33,005 nt of DNA from a virus (IMGVR_UViG_3300042934_001323:1-33005); one strand, 5' to 3'. Positions 1-6,752 are shown, numbered from the stretch's first letter. The notes: generated by a model not told the origin, from the letters alone. Numbers and translations are program-made.

Positions 1-1584
1 CTATTTAGGGATTCTTGGATACACAATTAATTCGAAATCATCAAAATTTTTATCTTTACCTACCTTTTTGGTTTTTGTGTATACTGCTTTTGAAACTACT
101 TCATCCAGGAGAGCATTTTTTACTTCCGGATCTTCCACTGAATCATACACAGCTAGCACATGCTCAACCTTGGGAATAAATTCAGTTATGCTTCTTTGAA
201 TCTTGGAATTATCATCAAGTTCCTTTTTAATAATATCAAAGTTAGTCTTTGTTTCAGTAAGCTTTTCATTTATTATTTTTGATCGTTCCATAAAAGTTTC
301 AGTAGTGTAAATACCTTGCTCAAGAAAGTCATGTATGCTATTCATCTGCTTGTTAAGATTCTTCAATTCATCTTCCAGCCTTTTGATATTTTGTTTCTTA
401 ACTTCTATTTCTGTATTGCTTATTACCTCTTTGTTTTCTATGTCCAGCTGCAGCTTATAATCAGTAAGCCACTGTTGCAGTGATACCAGGATCCTGTTTT
501 CCACATATGATAAGTATGAGCTTATGTTCTTACATCCTGACGTAGGACATACTAAGAAATCAGGTGTTCTATTGGGGTATGGTCTGCGCACCATTTTAGA
601 TCCACACTGGCCGCAGATCACTATACCGGTGAGCGGATTTTTAATAGGTTTCATATTAGGCGCAGGTTTAGGCTTGTTGTTTTTAAGGTACTCTTGAGTT
701 TTGTAGAACAGATCCTCATCAATAATAGCTTCATGCAGTCCGTCATACAGCAGCCACTCATCCTCATCAGCGCGTGGGCGCTCAATGGTTACTATGCCTT
801 CCTGCATTTTTTTAACTGCTGGTCTAAAGTTCCATCTTACTTTTCCTATGTAAACAGGATTTCGCATCAATTCCAGCACTCTTGAAGGAGTCCATTTTTT
901 ACTTTGTGCAGGTGGAATTTTCATGTCATTAAGCTTATTGGCTATCAACGTTGAGCCCAATCTTTTTATTGAACCGTCATCCTGCTCTTCACCAACTGTG
1001 TAAAGTTCAAATATCATTTTGATTACAGCAGCTTCATCCGGTTCGATTTCAAGTGTATATCCTTTCTGGCTTTGCAACTTTACAATTTTATAGCCATACG
1101 GCTTTTTGTTTCCAACCCACTTGCCTTCTTTTACTGATGAAACCCTGCCGGCCTGGAGCCTCCTGTTTATAGTTTTATATTCACGTCTTGACATAAAAAG
1201 TCCGAATTCAAAGTATTCTTCATCGAATTCATTGCCTGGATCGTATATCTTCATCGGCGTTATGATCTTGGTGCCAGAATACTTAAATGTCTGTGCAACA
1301 AGGCCCTGGTCAATGGTATCACCCCTGGCAAGCCTCTCAACTTCCATAACAAGAACACCGGCCCACATTCCCTTTTCAACATCGCTCAAGAGCTGCTGCA
1401 TTACAGGTCGAGCGGTAATTGTTTCACCGGATACCACTTCTTTATATGTCTTGGTTATGTATAGCTTATGTTTCTTGGCATAGTCCATCAAAGCACGTTC
1501 ATGGCGCGCAAGGGTTTCACCTTCACCATGTGCTTCTGCTTCAATGTCTGCTCTTGACTTTCTCAAATACATGCAATATTCCAT
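1..1584 (-). CDS. int: Large serine recombinase (phage integrase)
   Basis: 527-aa site-specific recombinase of the large serine integrase type, expected to integrate and excise the prophage. The N-terminus has the resolvase motif YLRKSRAD with the likely nucleophile Ser10, followed by a typical resolvase catalytic domain to about residue 150. A recombinase domain follows, then a zinc-ribbon-like region with cysteines around residues 322-352 (ICGQCG and VCPTSGC), then a long charged coiled coil at about 375-450, which is the usual order. The ATG at 1584 follows a good ribosome site (GAGTGGTGAT). It lies 24 bp after the ImmA-like gene, so the two form one operon that would be driven by the SOS-type promoter at 2129-2157. 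The gene is complete; its stop codon is the first three bases of the window, so the adjoining attachment site on that side is not visible. Confidence 0.95.
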   Translation of the reverse strand: MEYCMYLRKSRADIEAEAHGEGETLARHERALMDYAKKHKLYITKTYKEVVSGETITARPVMQQLLSDVEKGMWAGVLVMEVERLARGDTIDQGLVAQTFKYSGTKIITPMKIYDPGNEFDEEYFEFGLFMSRREYKTINRRLQAGRVSSVKEGKWVGNKKPYGYKIVKLQSQKGYTLEIEPDEAAVIKMIFELYTVGEEQDDGSIKRLGSTLIANKLNDMKIPPAQSKKWTPSRVLELMRNPVYIGKVRWNFRPAVKKMQEGIVTIERPRADEDEWLLYDGLHEAIIDEDLFYKTQEYLKNNKPKPAPNMKPIKNPLTGIVICGQCGSKMVRRPYPNRTPDFLVCPTSGCKNISSYLSYVENRILVSLQQWLTDYKLQLDIENKEVISNTEIEVKKQNIKRLEDELKNLNKQMNSIHDFLEQGIYTTETFMERSKIINEKLTETKTNFDIIKKELDDNSKIQRSITEFIPKVEHVLAVYDSVEDPEVKNALLDEVVSKAVYTKTKKVGKDKNFDDFELIVYPRIPK

Positions 1585-1608
1585 ATTATCACCACTCTTA
1601 TGTATATG

Positions 1609-2097
1609 TTAATCTTCTTCGATTTGTTCTAACATTTCATCAAAGTATCCATTATGAATAAGTGCTTCAGTCAATTCTTTTCTGAACCTCACAAAATTGA
1701 CTGTGACTCCAAATTCTTCTGCCAGATCATAATCACTTCTGCCAAGCTTCAATGATTCTTCAAACACATAAACAGGCATTAAAAAGTATGCTGCAAAAGC
1801 ATTGGCCTGCATTTCTTGTTTACTTATCACAGCTTTTTCCTTAAGCATGGAATTGCCATAATGAAATAGAGCATGTCCAAGTTCATGAACAACATCTTCC
1901 CGGAAGGCTTTATTTTGAGTTTTAGGCATTAAAATAGTGTCATCAATGTAAATAGTTGTTGAAAGGTTTTTAAGAGTAATTAATTTGAGATGCTTGTCTG
2001 AAATGACTTGTTCGATTGTTTCTTTATCTATAGGATAGTCAAAGATTTGATATTCAGTAAGTAAGTAGATTGCTTTGTTTAGCATATTGTAGTACAT
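1609..2097 (-). CDS. ImmA/IrrE-family metallopeptidase
   Basis: 162-aa zinc metallopeptidase of the ImmA/IrrE (COG2856) family. The zinc motif HELGH is preceded by the usual FREDVVHELGHALFHYG context, and a downstream glutamate in KQEMQANAFAAYFLMP supplies the expected third ligand region. Family members such as ImmA of ICEBs1 relieve repression by cleaving a cI-like repressor. By inference this one inactivates the repressor at 4932-5297 on damage. The reading frame is open further upstream to 2142, but GGAGGAG sits 8 nt before the ATG at 2097, and the upstream ATG at 2142 would lie before the predicted transcription start, so 2097 is chosen. Unlike many ImmA genes it is paired with the integrase and not with the repressor. 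Confidence 0.88.
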   Translation of the reverse strand: MYYNMLNKAIYLLTEYQIFDYPIDKETIEQVISDKHLKLITLKNLSTTIYIDDTILMPKTQNKAFREDVVHELGHALFHYGNSMLKEKAVISKQEMQANAFAAYFLMPVYVFEESLKLGRSDYDLAEEFGVTVNFVRFRKELTEALIHNGYFDEMLEQIEED

Positions 2098-2128
2098 ATG
2101 GTTATCTCCTCCAATGCAAGATAACCAT

Positions 2129-2157
2129 ATTATACAGAACAATTGTTCGAGTGTAAA
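2129..2157 (-). promoter_or_regulatory. Promoter of the ImmA-integrase operon
   Basis: On the minus strand, TTTACA (2157-2152), a 17-bp spacer and TATAAT (2134-2129) make a near-consensus sigma-A promoter. The expected start point is about 2122, and the ribosome site and ATG of the ImmA-like gene follow. A LexA-like dyad fills most of the spacer. Confidence 0.75.
2136..2149. promoter_or_regulatory. LexA-like (SOS) operator
   Basis: The minus strand reads CGAACAATTGTTCT, matching the CGAAC-N4-GTTCG pattern of the Firmicute LexA/DinR box except for the last base. The dyad GAACAATTGTTC is perfect. It sits between the -35 and -10 of the ImmA-integrase promoter, where a bound repressor would block transcription. 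Inference: DNA damage derepresses the metallopeptidase and the integrase together. Confidence 0.6.
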
Positions 2158-2166
2158 GAAATAAAA

Positions 2167-2195
2167 TTGAAACTATTAGTAATTAATGGTATAAT
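2167..2195 (+). promoter_or_regulatory. Promoter of the membrane protein gene at 2213
   Basis: TTGAAA (2167-2172), a 17-bp spacer and TATAAT (2190-2195) form a strong sigma-A-type promoter. Transcription would begin near 2202 and leave only a short leader with the ribosome site GGGGTGAT before the ATG at 2213. The gene can therefore be expressed from the lysogen independently of phage early or late promoters. Confidence 0.7.
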
Positions 2196-2212
2196 TTGTA
2201 TGGGGTGATCTT

Positions 2213-2914
2213 ATGGATATTGGAACAATATTATCTACAGTATTATTCTTAGGTCCGGGGTTTTTATTAAGGCTAATATCTACTTGGATAGAAGAGCCAG
2301 CGTGTGATGAAGAGAGCACAGAAGTTATTTTTACAAAATCATTTATATTTAGTTTTATCATTTTGATAGCTAACATGATGATCTTAAAACTTGTTTTTCA
2401 CAGAGAAATTAACACATTTACTGATTTAATAAATAATATTTACAATATTATATTTTTTGTGAAATACTGTATTTTGACTGTATTCATATGTATATTTGTC
2501 GCTATATTAAAACCTATAGCAGTTAAATTATTAGTTGAATTTTATAATAATATATTTAATAAAAAGAAAGACCGAAAATATACTACATTTAACGACTTAT
2601 GGAATATCATTTTTTATAATCCTGATTTTGACGTTTCAAAACATGTATTCACAATTCAAAAAAACGAAACAATAATTACTCATGGCTTCATTAAAAATGT
2701 AACTCCTAAAGGAAGGGGAAAAAAGAAAATAATATTAACTTTAACTGATATAGTTAGTGATTATTTCAATGACAAGGAATTTGCTGAAAAGAATTTGAGT
2801 GAAATTGTAGTGGAATATTATGATTTCGATTCAGATATACTTATAAAGGCATACCATGCAGAAGCAATTATTGAAGATATTGACAATAGAATTGCTTCTG
2901 CTAAAAGTATGTAA
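2213..2914 (+). CDS. Membrane protein resembling the DUF6338 type
   Basis: 233-aa protein with hydrophobic helices at about residues 6-22, 44-65 and 82-105, then a basic linker (NKKKDRK) and a soluble C-terminal half. The layout of N-terminal helices followed by an F/W-rich motif (NDLWNIIFYNP) and a small beta-rich domain resembles proteins annotated DUF6338. That assignment is from memory of the pattern and is uncertain. It has its own strong promoter and runs against the TIR operon, ending 4 bp before that operon ends. It is probably lysogenic-conversion cargo rather than a phage structural gene; its function is unknown. Confidence 0.75.
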   Translation: MDIGTILSTVLFLGPGFLLRLISTWIEEPACDEESTEVIFTKSFIFSFIILIANMMILKLVFHREINTFTDLINNIYNIIFFVKYCILTVFICIFVAILKPIAVKLLVEFYNNIFNKKKDRKYTTFNDLWNIIFYNPDFDVSKHVFTIQKNETIITHGFIKNVTPKGRGKKKIILTLTDIVSDYFNDKEFAEKNLSEIVVEYYDFDSDILIKAYHAEAIIEDIDNRIASAKSM

Positions 2915-2918
2915 TTAT

Positions 2919-3062
2919 TTATTTTGGTGGTCGTTTGGTCGGTGTAACAAAACTTGGTACTTTGCTTCCGTCATCTCTTTGCCAAGGCTTAGGCCCATAG
3001 CCTGAGCCTTGTGGCACTTTAGGGGATGTAGGTTGGATTTTTGGTGTTTTATTTTCGCTCAT
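2919..3062 (-). CDS. 47-aa proline- and lysine-rich protein, third gene of the TIR operon
   Basis: A short reading frame starting MSENKTPKIQPTSPKVPQGS and ending KRPPK, rich in Pro, Lys, Ser and Gly and with no hydrophobic core. Its ATG (3062) follows the TAA of the TIR gene with no gap, and a clear GAGGAGA ribosome site lies in the end of the TIR gene, so translation is probably coupled. It stops 4 bp from the convergent membrane protein gene. I do not recognise a family. The strong ribosome site, tight coupling and lack of an alternative feature make it likely real. It is probably a disordered accessory peptide of the operon. Confidence 0.65.
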   Translation of the reverse strand: MSENKTPKIQPTSPKVPQGSGYGPKPWQRDDGSKVPSFVTPTKRPPK

Positions 3063-3803
3063 TTAATTCTCCTCTTCAGTTTTACTTACAATATTAAATA
3101 AATTAAAAAATTCTTTTGAATCTATAATATCATTGCTAAGTTTATTAGATTTTAATGGTTTAGTGAAATCTTTAATTTTAGTCTCATCATTGTATATCTC
3201 TCTATTCTTTTGACTATATTCTAAATTATTTACTCTCTTATTTAGCATACGTGTTGTAGACAAAATTTCATTTAGAATTTCTTCTTCACTTCTTTTTGGT
3301 ATTATAGATTTTTCATCTCCTTCGGTTTCTTTAATTATTTTAGTTAAGTTGATTTCAAATGTAGGCCAATTCATTTCAAAAACTTTATTAAGTATTTCTT
3401 GATTCAATTTTTTATCAGAGCGCTCATTTAATGTGAAAATAAGTTTTCTAATATTACTTTTATCAGGTAAGGTATGATTAAATTGAGATAAGGGACCTGA
3501 AATATCAGTAGGCTGCAAGTCTATCAATAAACAACAAACTCTGCTTGATTCCAATCCCTTTGACAAGGCACCTGCTTCAAATAAAATCCATGGCTCATTT
3601 AAATTAGATTTTGTTAGACATATGATTCCTGCAGCAGAAATATTTAAATTTCCATTAATATCATTAGTCCATAAGGAACCTCTATCAATGTCTACATCTG
3701 ACATCCATGGCTCAGATGATTGTAAAACACATTGTAACCAATCGTGTAAAAATAAGGCGACCTGCTTACTTCTTTCCTTTGACCAACTTAAAAATATTTT
3801 CAC
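3063..3803 (-). CDS. TIR-domain protein (putative NAD-consuming defence effector)
   Basis: 246-aa protein with an N-terminal bacterial TIR domain (about residues 1-150). It starts KIFLSWSKERSK and continues with PWMSDVDIDRGSLW, the core GIICLTKSNLNEPWILFEAG, and ISGPLSQF. Glu76 in ILFEAGAL is at the position of the catalytic glutamate of TIR NADases. The C-terminal 90 residues are charged and helical, without a recognised domain, and may sense or oligomerise. GTG is the start (3803), supported by GAGAGGA 8 nt upstream. It is the middle gene of a leftward operon, 47 bp after the 310-aa gene and directly followed by the 47-aa gene. Bacterial TIR proteins commonly cause abortive infection by depleting NAD or making signalling nucleotides; that role is inferred here. 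Confidence 0.88.
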   Translation of the reverse strand: MKIFLSWSKERSKQVALFLHDWLQCVLQSSEPWMSDVDIDRGSLWTNDINGNLNISAAGIICLTKSNLNEPWILFEAGALSKGLESSRVCCLLIDLQPTDISGPLSQFNHTLPDKSNIRKLIFTLNERSDKKLNQEILNKVFEMNWPTFEINLTKIIKETEGDEKSIIPKRSEEEILNEILSTTRMLNKRVNNLEYSQKNREIYNDETKIKDFTKPLKSNKLSNDIIDSKEFFNLFNIVSKTEEEN

Positions 3804-3850
3804 TTTGGAATTCCTCTCTTTTTATATTTATATAAAGTTAAATTGAATTT

Positions 3851-4783
3851 TTACATATCATCTATAGACAATTGATCCATTGGATTAAATTGGATAACTT
3901 CTAGTACTTTTAAAATAGAGTATTTCCTTTTTATTTCTGTTTTGTTTTCATCATGGAAGCTTATTACTCTCATGTTCACTTTTAATGAATCTTTAGGCCT
4001 TACGTCTATCTTGCGATTTTGAAAATCATATAACCATTGAATGTCTTCAAACTTTGCGTCTATTGATGTTCCTTCATATTTAAACTCCCACATTGCATTT
4101 GATACATAATCAGGTTGTTTTATTTTTATAGTCATTACACATGTTGATTCTCCTAGATAACTAATTTCGGGTTCTAATAGCTTTTCAGGAATTGAAAAAT
4201 TTCTGTTAACTATATATCTGTTTCGATTATCTGATGAAGGAGTTATCACTTCATAATAAACATCAACCTCTTCTGGCATTTGATTTACAGCAACACTAAT
4301 GTTGTTCATGCTAGTTAATAGTTTTTTTGTATCGATAGTGTTATAGTTTTTTAATGGTAATATATTTGTTTTTTCAATTTCTTCATATAGCTCTATTTGT
4401 AGTTTTTCAATACTATCAAGTTCTGTTATTTCTTCTTCTTCCATTTTTTCTAATATTTTTTTCTTTCCAAGAACTAAGAAGTGTCCGATTATTTTTTTAA
4501 CATCAAGTTCTTCCAATGCACTGTCAGGAATATTTTCTAGTAGATGTTTTAGAAATACTTTTATTGAACCTTTCTCAACGCTATCAAGTACAAATGAGTG
4601 ATCAACAGTTGTGCTAAATGAGGAAATCAACGTCTCATCTGCAAATTTTAATGCATCTATTATCGATGACACAGATTTAAATAAAGCTGACGGATTATTA
4701 ACATAGTTCTTGTAATCAATTATAATGCAAAACCCTGTATCATCATTGTAATTATAAGATATATCTTTCGTAAATGTATCCAT
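3851..4783 (-). CDS. Unknown 310-aa protein, first gene of the TIR operon
   Basis: Acidic soluble protein of unknown family. The N-terminal half (about 1-130) is mixed alpha/beta and contains SVEKGSIKVFLKHLLE and LDVKKIIGHFLVLGKKK. This pattern recalls uncharacterised proteins with an ED-V-GS-x-K-x-WL motif, but I can name no domain. The C-terminal half is beta-rich and ends in KVLEVIQFNPMDQLSIDDM. The frame is open to an ATG at 4870, but AAGGGGAG lies 10 nt before the ATG at 4783 and nothing suitable precedes 4870. It sits downstream of the repressor and 47 bp upstream of the TIR gene. By position it is a candidate sensor or regulator of the TIR effector. No transmembrane segment or nucleotide-binding motif is visible. 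Confidence 0.75.
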   Translation of the reverse strand: MDTFTKDISYNYNDDTGFCIIIDYKNYVNNPSALFKSVSSIIDALKFADETLISSFSTTVDHSFVLDSVEKGSIKVFLKHLLENIPDSALEELDVKKIIGHFLVLGKKKILEKMEEEEITELDSIEKLQIELYEEIEKTNILPLKNYNTIDTKKLLTSMNNISVAVNQMPEEVDVYYEVITPSSDNRNRYIVNRNFSIPEKLLEPEISYLGESTCVMTIKIKQPDYVSNAMWEFKYEGTSIDAKFEDIQWLYDFQNRKIDVRPKDSLKVNMRVISFHDENKTEIKRKYSILKVLEVIQFNPMDQLSIDDM

Positions 4784-4824
4784 TAAATATGTTCTCCCCT
4801 TATTCTGCAAATTTTGCATTAAAT

Positions 4825-4860
4825 ATATAAAAAATCCCATATCAAAAAAAGACATGGGAT
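4825..4860 (-). terminator. Rho-independent terminator, leftward
   Basis: ATCCCAT (4834-4840) and ATGGGAT (4854-4860) form a 7-bp stem with a 13-nt A/T-rich loop, and on the minus strand it is followed by TTTTTATATATTT. It lies between the repressor and the TIR operon, so it probably limits read-through from repressor transcription. No convincing promoter was found between it and the 310-aa gene. Confidence 0.5.
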
Positions 4861-4910
4861 TATGATCCATAAGTAATTATATTAAGTTGTCAGCGTTTCC
4901 CCCATAGATG

Positions 4911-4934
4911 TAAATATAATCCCCATTATATTTA
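4911..4934. other. Perfect hairpin at the end of the repressor gene
   Basis: TAAATATAAT-CCCC-ATTATATTTA is a perfect 10-bp inverted repeat with a 4-nt loop, overlapping the repressor stop codon. The stem is all A-T. It could protect the 3' end of the repressor message or be part of a two-step terminator with 4825-4860; no U-tract follows directly. Confidence 0.45.
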
Positions 4935-5297
4935 TTTGTCTTGTTGCTGTTTTTTAAATTTTATGAAGTTTATTATTTCCTGCTTGTCCGTTTCGGAAAG
5001 GTTTTTAAAATCTTTGAATGCCACCATGGTGTCCGGATCATTGAGGAGCTGCTGGAGCTCTTCATCGAGCGTAAAAAGCTCTGTACTTCTTTTATCAGTA
5101 TTTCCTAAAAGATAATCTGTTGATACTTTATACAAAGCAGCAAGTTTGTTTAGCATTATACTATCTGGAATTCTCTTCCCTTGTTCGTAATAACCATAAC
5201 CACTTTCCGTTATTCCTATTTTAATTGCAACATCTTTTTGATACATTTTGTTTTCAATACGTAGTTGTTTCAATCGTTTGCTTAGAATACCATCCAT
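4932..5297 (-). CDS. CI-like phage repressor (XRE-family HTH)
   Basis: 121-aa protein with an N-terminal XRE helix-turn-helix (about residues 6-64). It contains LKQLRIENKMYQKDVAIKIG and ITESGYGYYEQGKRIPD, then LNKLAALYKVSTDYLLGNTD. A short helical C-terminus (NLSETDKQEIINFIKFKK) may dimerise. It has no LexA-type peptidase domain, so induction would need another factor such as the ImmA-like protease. AGGAGTG lies 5 nt before the ATG at 5297. It is divergent from cro and would bind the three CAAC-N5-GTTG sites in the shared control region. It is the presumed repressor of the lytic promoter at 5401-5429. Confidence 0.88.
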   Translation of the reverse strand: MDGILSKRLKQLRIENKMYQKDVAIKIGITESGYGYYEQGKRIPDSIMLNKLAALYKVSTDYLLGNTDKRSTELFTLDEELQQLLNDPDTMVAFKDFKNLSETDKQEIINFIKFKKQQQDK

Positions 5298-5322
5298 GTT
5301 AACACTCCTAATTTATTAATTA

Positions 5323-5351
5323 ATTATACAACTTTGAGTTGAAAATGTAAA
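5323..5351 (-). promoter_or_regulatory. Repressor promoter (PRM-like)
   Basis: On the minus strand, TTTACA (5351-5346), a 17-bp spacer and TATAAT (5328-5323). An operator (5329-5341) abuts the -10 box inside the spacer, so binding there should shut off the repressor gene. Confidence 0.72.
5329..5341. promoter_or_regulatory. Operator 1, CAAC-N5-GTTG
   Basis: CAACTTTGAGTTG is a dyad with 4-bp arms and a 5-bp centre. It lies in the spacer of the repressor promoter and is the same pattern as operators 2 and 3. Confidence 0.65.
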
Positions 5352-5400
5352 CATTGCAAGGAATTAAACAACAAAAACGAGATAAATGTAAAAATAATCC

Positions 5401-5429
5401 TTGACAGACAACTTTGCGTTGTGTTATAT
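5401..5429 (+). promoter_or_regulatory. Early lytic promoter (PR-like)
   Basis: TTGACA (5401-5406), a 17-bp spacer and TTATAT (5424-5429), driving cro and the early genes. Operator 2 (5409-5421) fills its spacer. Confidence 0.75.
5409..5421. promoter_or_regulatory. Operator 2, CAAC-N5-GTTG
   Basis: CAACTTTGCGTTG differs from operator 1 by one base in the centre. It sits between the -35 and -10 of the early promoter, where repressor binding would exclude RNA polymerase. Confidence 0.68.
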
Positions 5430-5442
5430 TGAATTCAATAAA

Positions 5443-5455
5443 CAACAAATTGTTG
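5443..5455. promoter_or_regulatory. Operator 3, CAAC-N5-GTTG
   Basis: CAACAAATTGTTG has the same arms with a different centre. It lies downstream of the early promoter start point and just before the cro ribosome site, where it could act as a roadblock or a Cro site. Confidence 0.6.
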
Positions 5456-5470
5456 GGAAAAAGGTGAATA

Positions 5471-5695
5471 ATGAATAATCTAAAACAGCTTAGGGGCAAT
5501 AAATCTCAAAAAGAAATTGCAGATAAAGTAGGCATAACTACTAGTCATTATGGCTTTATTGAAAATGGTGAAAGACAGCCTTCATTAAAAGTAGCTAAAA
5601 AGATTGCAGATGTATTTGACAAAAAAATAGAAGAAATTTTTTTTGACAATTCAAGCAACATTTCGTTGGGCGTAAAGCTAAAAGAAACAGGCTAA
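5471..5695 (+). CDS. Cro-like regulator (XRE-family HTH)
   Basis: 74-aa protein that is almost entirely one XRE helix-turn-helix domain (NNLKQLRGNKSQKEIADKVG, then ITTSHYGFIENGERQPS and KVAKKIADVFDKKIEEIFF). AAGGTGA precedes the ATG closely. First gene of the rightward early operon and divergent from the repressor, which is the classical cro position. It should compete for the CAAC-N5-GTTG operators. Short, highly similar HTH proteins in this place can also be activators, so the name describes position. Confidence 0.85.
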   Translation: MNNLKQLRGNKSQKEIADKVGITTSHYGFIENGERQPSLKVAKKIADVFDKKIEEIFFDNSSNISLGVKLKETG

Positions 5696-5743
5696 CAACA
5701 AAACATTTACTGGAAACAGAAAAATTGATGAAAGGAGCGCATC

Positions 5744-5914
5744 ATGAACAAATTTGAAGAGGTAACACAAAGTATAGAAATTTTAGCGGATTTTATGTCA
5801 TCTGAAAACAAGGGCGACAACAAAGGTTGTGTTGAATGCGATTTTTATGATGAATGTATTGGAAAAGAAACTTGTAAAAACTCATGGATAAATTCACTTA
5901 GAAAGGAAATATAG
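5744..5914 (+). CDS. Small cysteine-rich early protein
   Basis: 56-aa protein beginning MNKFEEVTQSIEILADFMSS, with four cysteines in C-x2-C-x5-C-x5-C spacing (positions 30-45) that could bind a metal. GAAAGGAG lies 6 nt before the ATG. It is in the early operon after cro, between two 19-bp repeats. I do not recognise a named family. Small Cys-rich proteins of this kind are common in clostridial prophage early regions. Confidence 0.65.
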   Translation: MNKFEEVTQSIEILADFMSSENKGDNKGCVECDFYDECIGKETCKNSWINSLRKEI

Positions 5915-5927
5915 GCTGGAGGAATGC

Positions 5928-6050
5928 ATGAAAAAGAAAGATATTTTTTATTCAGTTCTTTATTTAGCGACACTTTTATTAGTATTTTCTATTTCAATAG
6001 TATTCGGGATTATAAAAATCCTAGTATTCATAAAAATTTTATACTCGTAA
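5928..6050 (+). CDS. Small single-pass membrane protein
   Basis: 40-aa protein with a basic start (MKKKD) and one hydrophobic stretch from about residue 8 to 38, hence one membrane helix or a long signal anchor. GGAGGAA precedes the ATG with good spacing, 13 bp after the previous stop. The function is unknown; size and topology would suit a superinfection-exclusion or regulatory peptide, without direct evidence. Confidence 0.55.
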   Translation: MKKKDIFYSVLYLATLLLVFSISIVFGIIKILVFIKILYS

Positions 6051-6143
6051 GTGCTAATTGATGAGAAACAGGTTAACAACAAATCTTTGCCAGCAGTATC
6101 ACTTTAAAAAGCTGAAAGATGACATTAAATCAGGAGGTATTGC

Positions 6144-6365
6144 ATGTTTAAAAAAATAAGAGATTTAGAAAAAAGAGTAGAAGATTTAGAAAAAGTTATT
6201 CCTAAATTATATCGAATAATGGTTAAGTCACTTCCAAATCTTCCGTGTGGACATTTTAAAGAATGTATGTGTAATAAATGTGACTACGTTGCTTGTATTT
6301 ACAATCCAAATACAACAGTAACTAAAACATTTGAGAATATAATAAGTGATATATTACATGCTTAA
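6144..6365 (+). CDS. Small coiled-coil and cysteine-containing protein
   Basis: 73-aa protein. Residues 3-20 form a heptad-like charged helix (KIRDLEKRVEDLEKVI), followed by LPCGHFKECMCNKCDYVAC, in which five cysteines and a histidine could form a metal site. AGGAGGT precedes the ATG well. The last 12 bp overlap the end of the convergent gene at 6354-6752. Similar short leucine-zipper proteins are frequent in Firmicute prophage early operons; the function is unknown. Confidence 0.6.
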   Translation: MFKKIRDLEKRVEDLEKVIPKLYRIMVKSLPNLPCGHFKECMCNKCDYVACIYNPNTTVTKTFENIISDILHA

Positions 6366-6752
6366 AATATCATTTATTATTCCTTCACTGCTTGGAAACT
6401 TAGATTTAATTATACTAAATAACCTCAAGATATCTTCTTCAGCTTCTGTTGAAATATTTTGTATATCTTTGAACGAACTAGGAACGGTTAATAATCTTAA
6501 TGAATCAATAAGATTTTCTTGCTGAGTTGCTTTGTATAAAACAATATAATTTGTTTTTACTTCAACATAAAAGCTTGAATTTTTATCAAATAATGTACTA
6601 AACGTTAATGAAGGTATTTGTATTATACTTTTTGGTTCAAGTCTAATTTGCTTACAAAGAGTATCATTTTCATCAAGGTATTTCCATTGTAGCGTACCTT
6701 CTTTGGTCAATTCTATTAACTTTAATACAAATTTACTTTGATTATTTTCCAT
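6354..6752 (-). CDS. Unknown 132-aa protein, second gene of a leftward cargo unit
   Basis: Soluble protein of mixed alpha/beta character, starting MENNQSKFVLKLIELTKEGT, with a tryptophan-containing strand (LQWKYL) and a beta-rich middle (SFYVEVKTNYIVLYKA). GGAG lies 7 nt before the ATG. It overlaps the end of the upstream membrane protein gene by 11 bp, so the two are translated as a pair. It is on the strand opposite to the surrounding early genes, as expected for a lysogenically expressed insertion. No family is recognised. A role with its membrane-anchored partner, for example in excluding other phages, is only inference. Confidence 0.7.
   Translation of the reverse strand: MENNQSKFVLKLIELTKEGTLQWKYLDENDTLCKQIRLEPKSIIQIPSLTFSTLFDKNSSFYVEVKTNYIVLYKATQQENLIDSLRLLTVPSSFKDIQNISTEAEEDILRLFSIIKSKFPSSEGIINDILSM

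Larger units (their letters stand above)
5684..6083. repeat. 19-bp direct repeats around two small genes
   Basis: GAAACAGGCTAACAACAAA (5684-5702) recurs with a single C-to-T change at 6065-6083. The 381-bp period encloses the 56-aa and 40-aa genes. The shared AACAACAAA also appears at 5367-5375 and overlaps operator 3, so the repeats may contain half-operators, or they may be scars of a duplication. Confidence 0.5.

Noticed and set aside
694-1483. Plus-strand open frames (694-885, 1106-1483) opposite the integrase
   Set aside because: No ribosome sites, odd hydrophobic composition, and fully inside a clear integrase gene on the other strand.
4784-4870. Extension of the 310-aa protein to the ATG at 4870
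   Set aside because: No ribosome site near 4870, and the extension would run through a terminator hairpin. The ATG at 4783 has AAGGGGAG.
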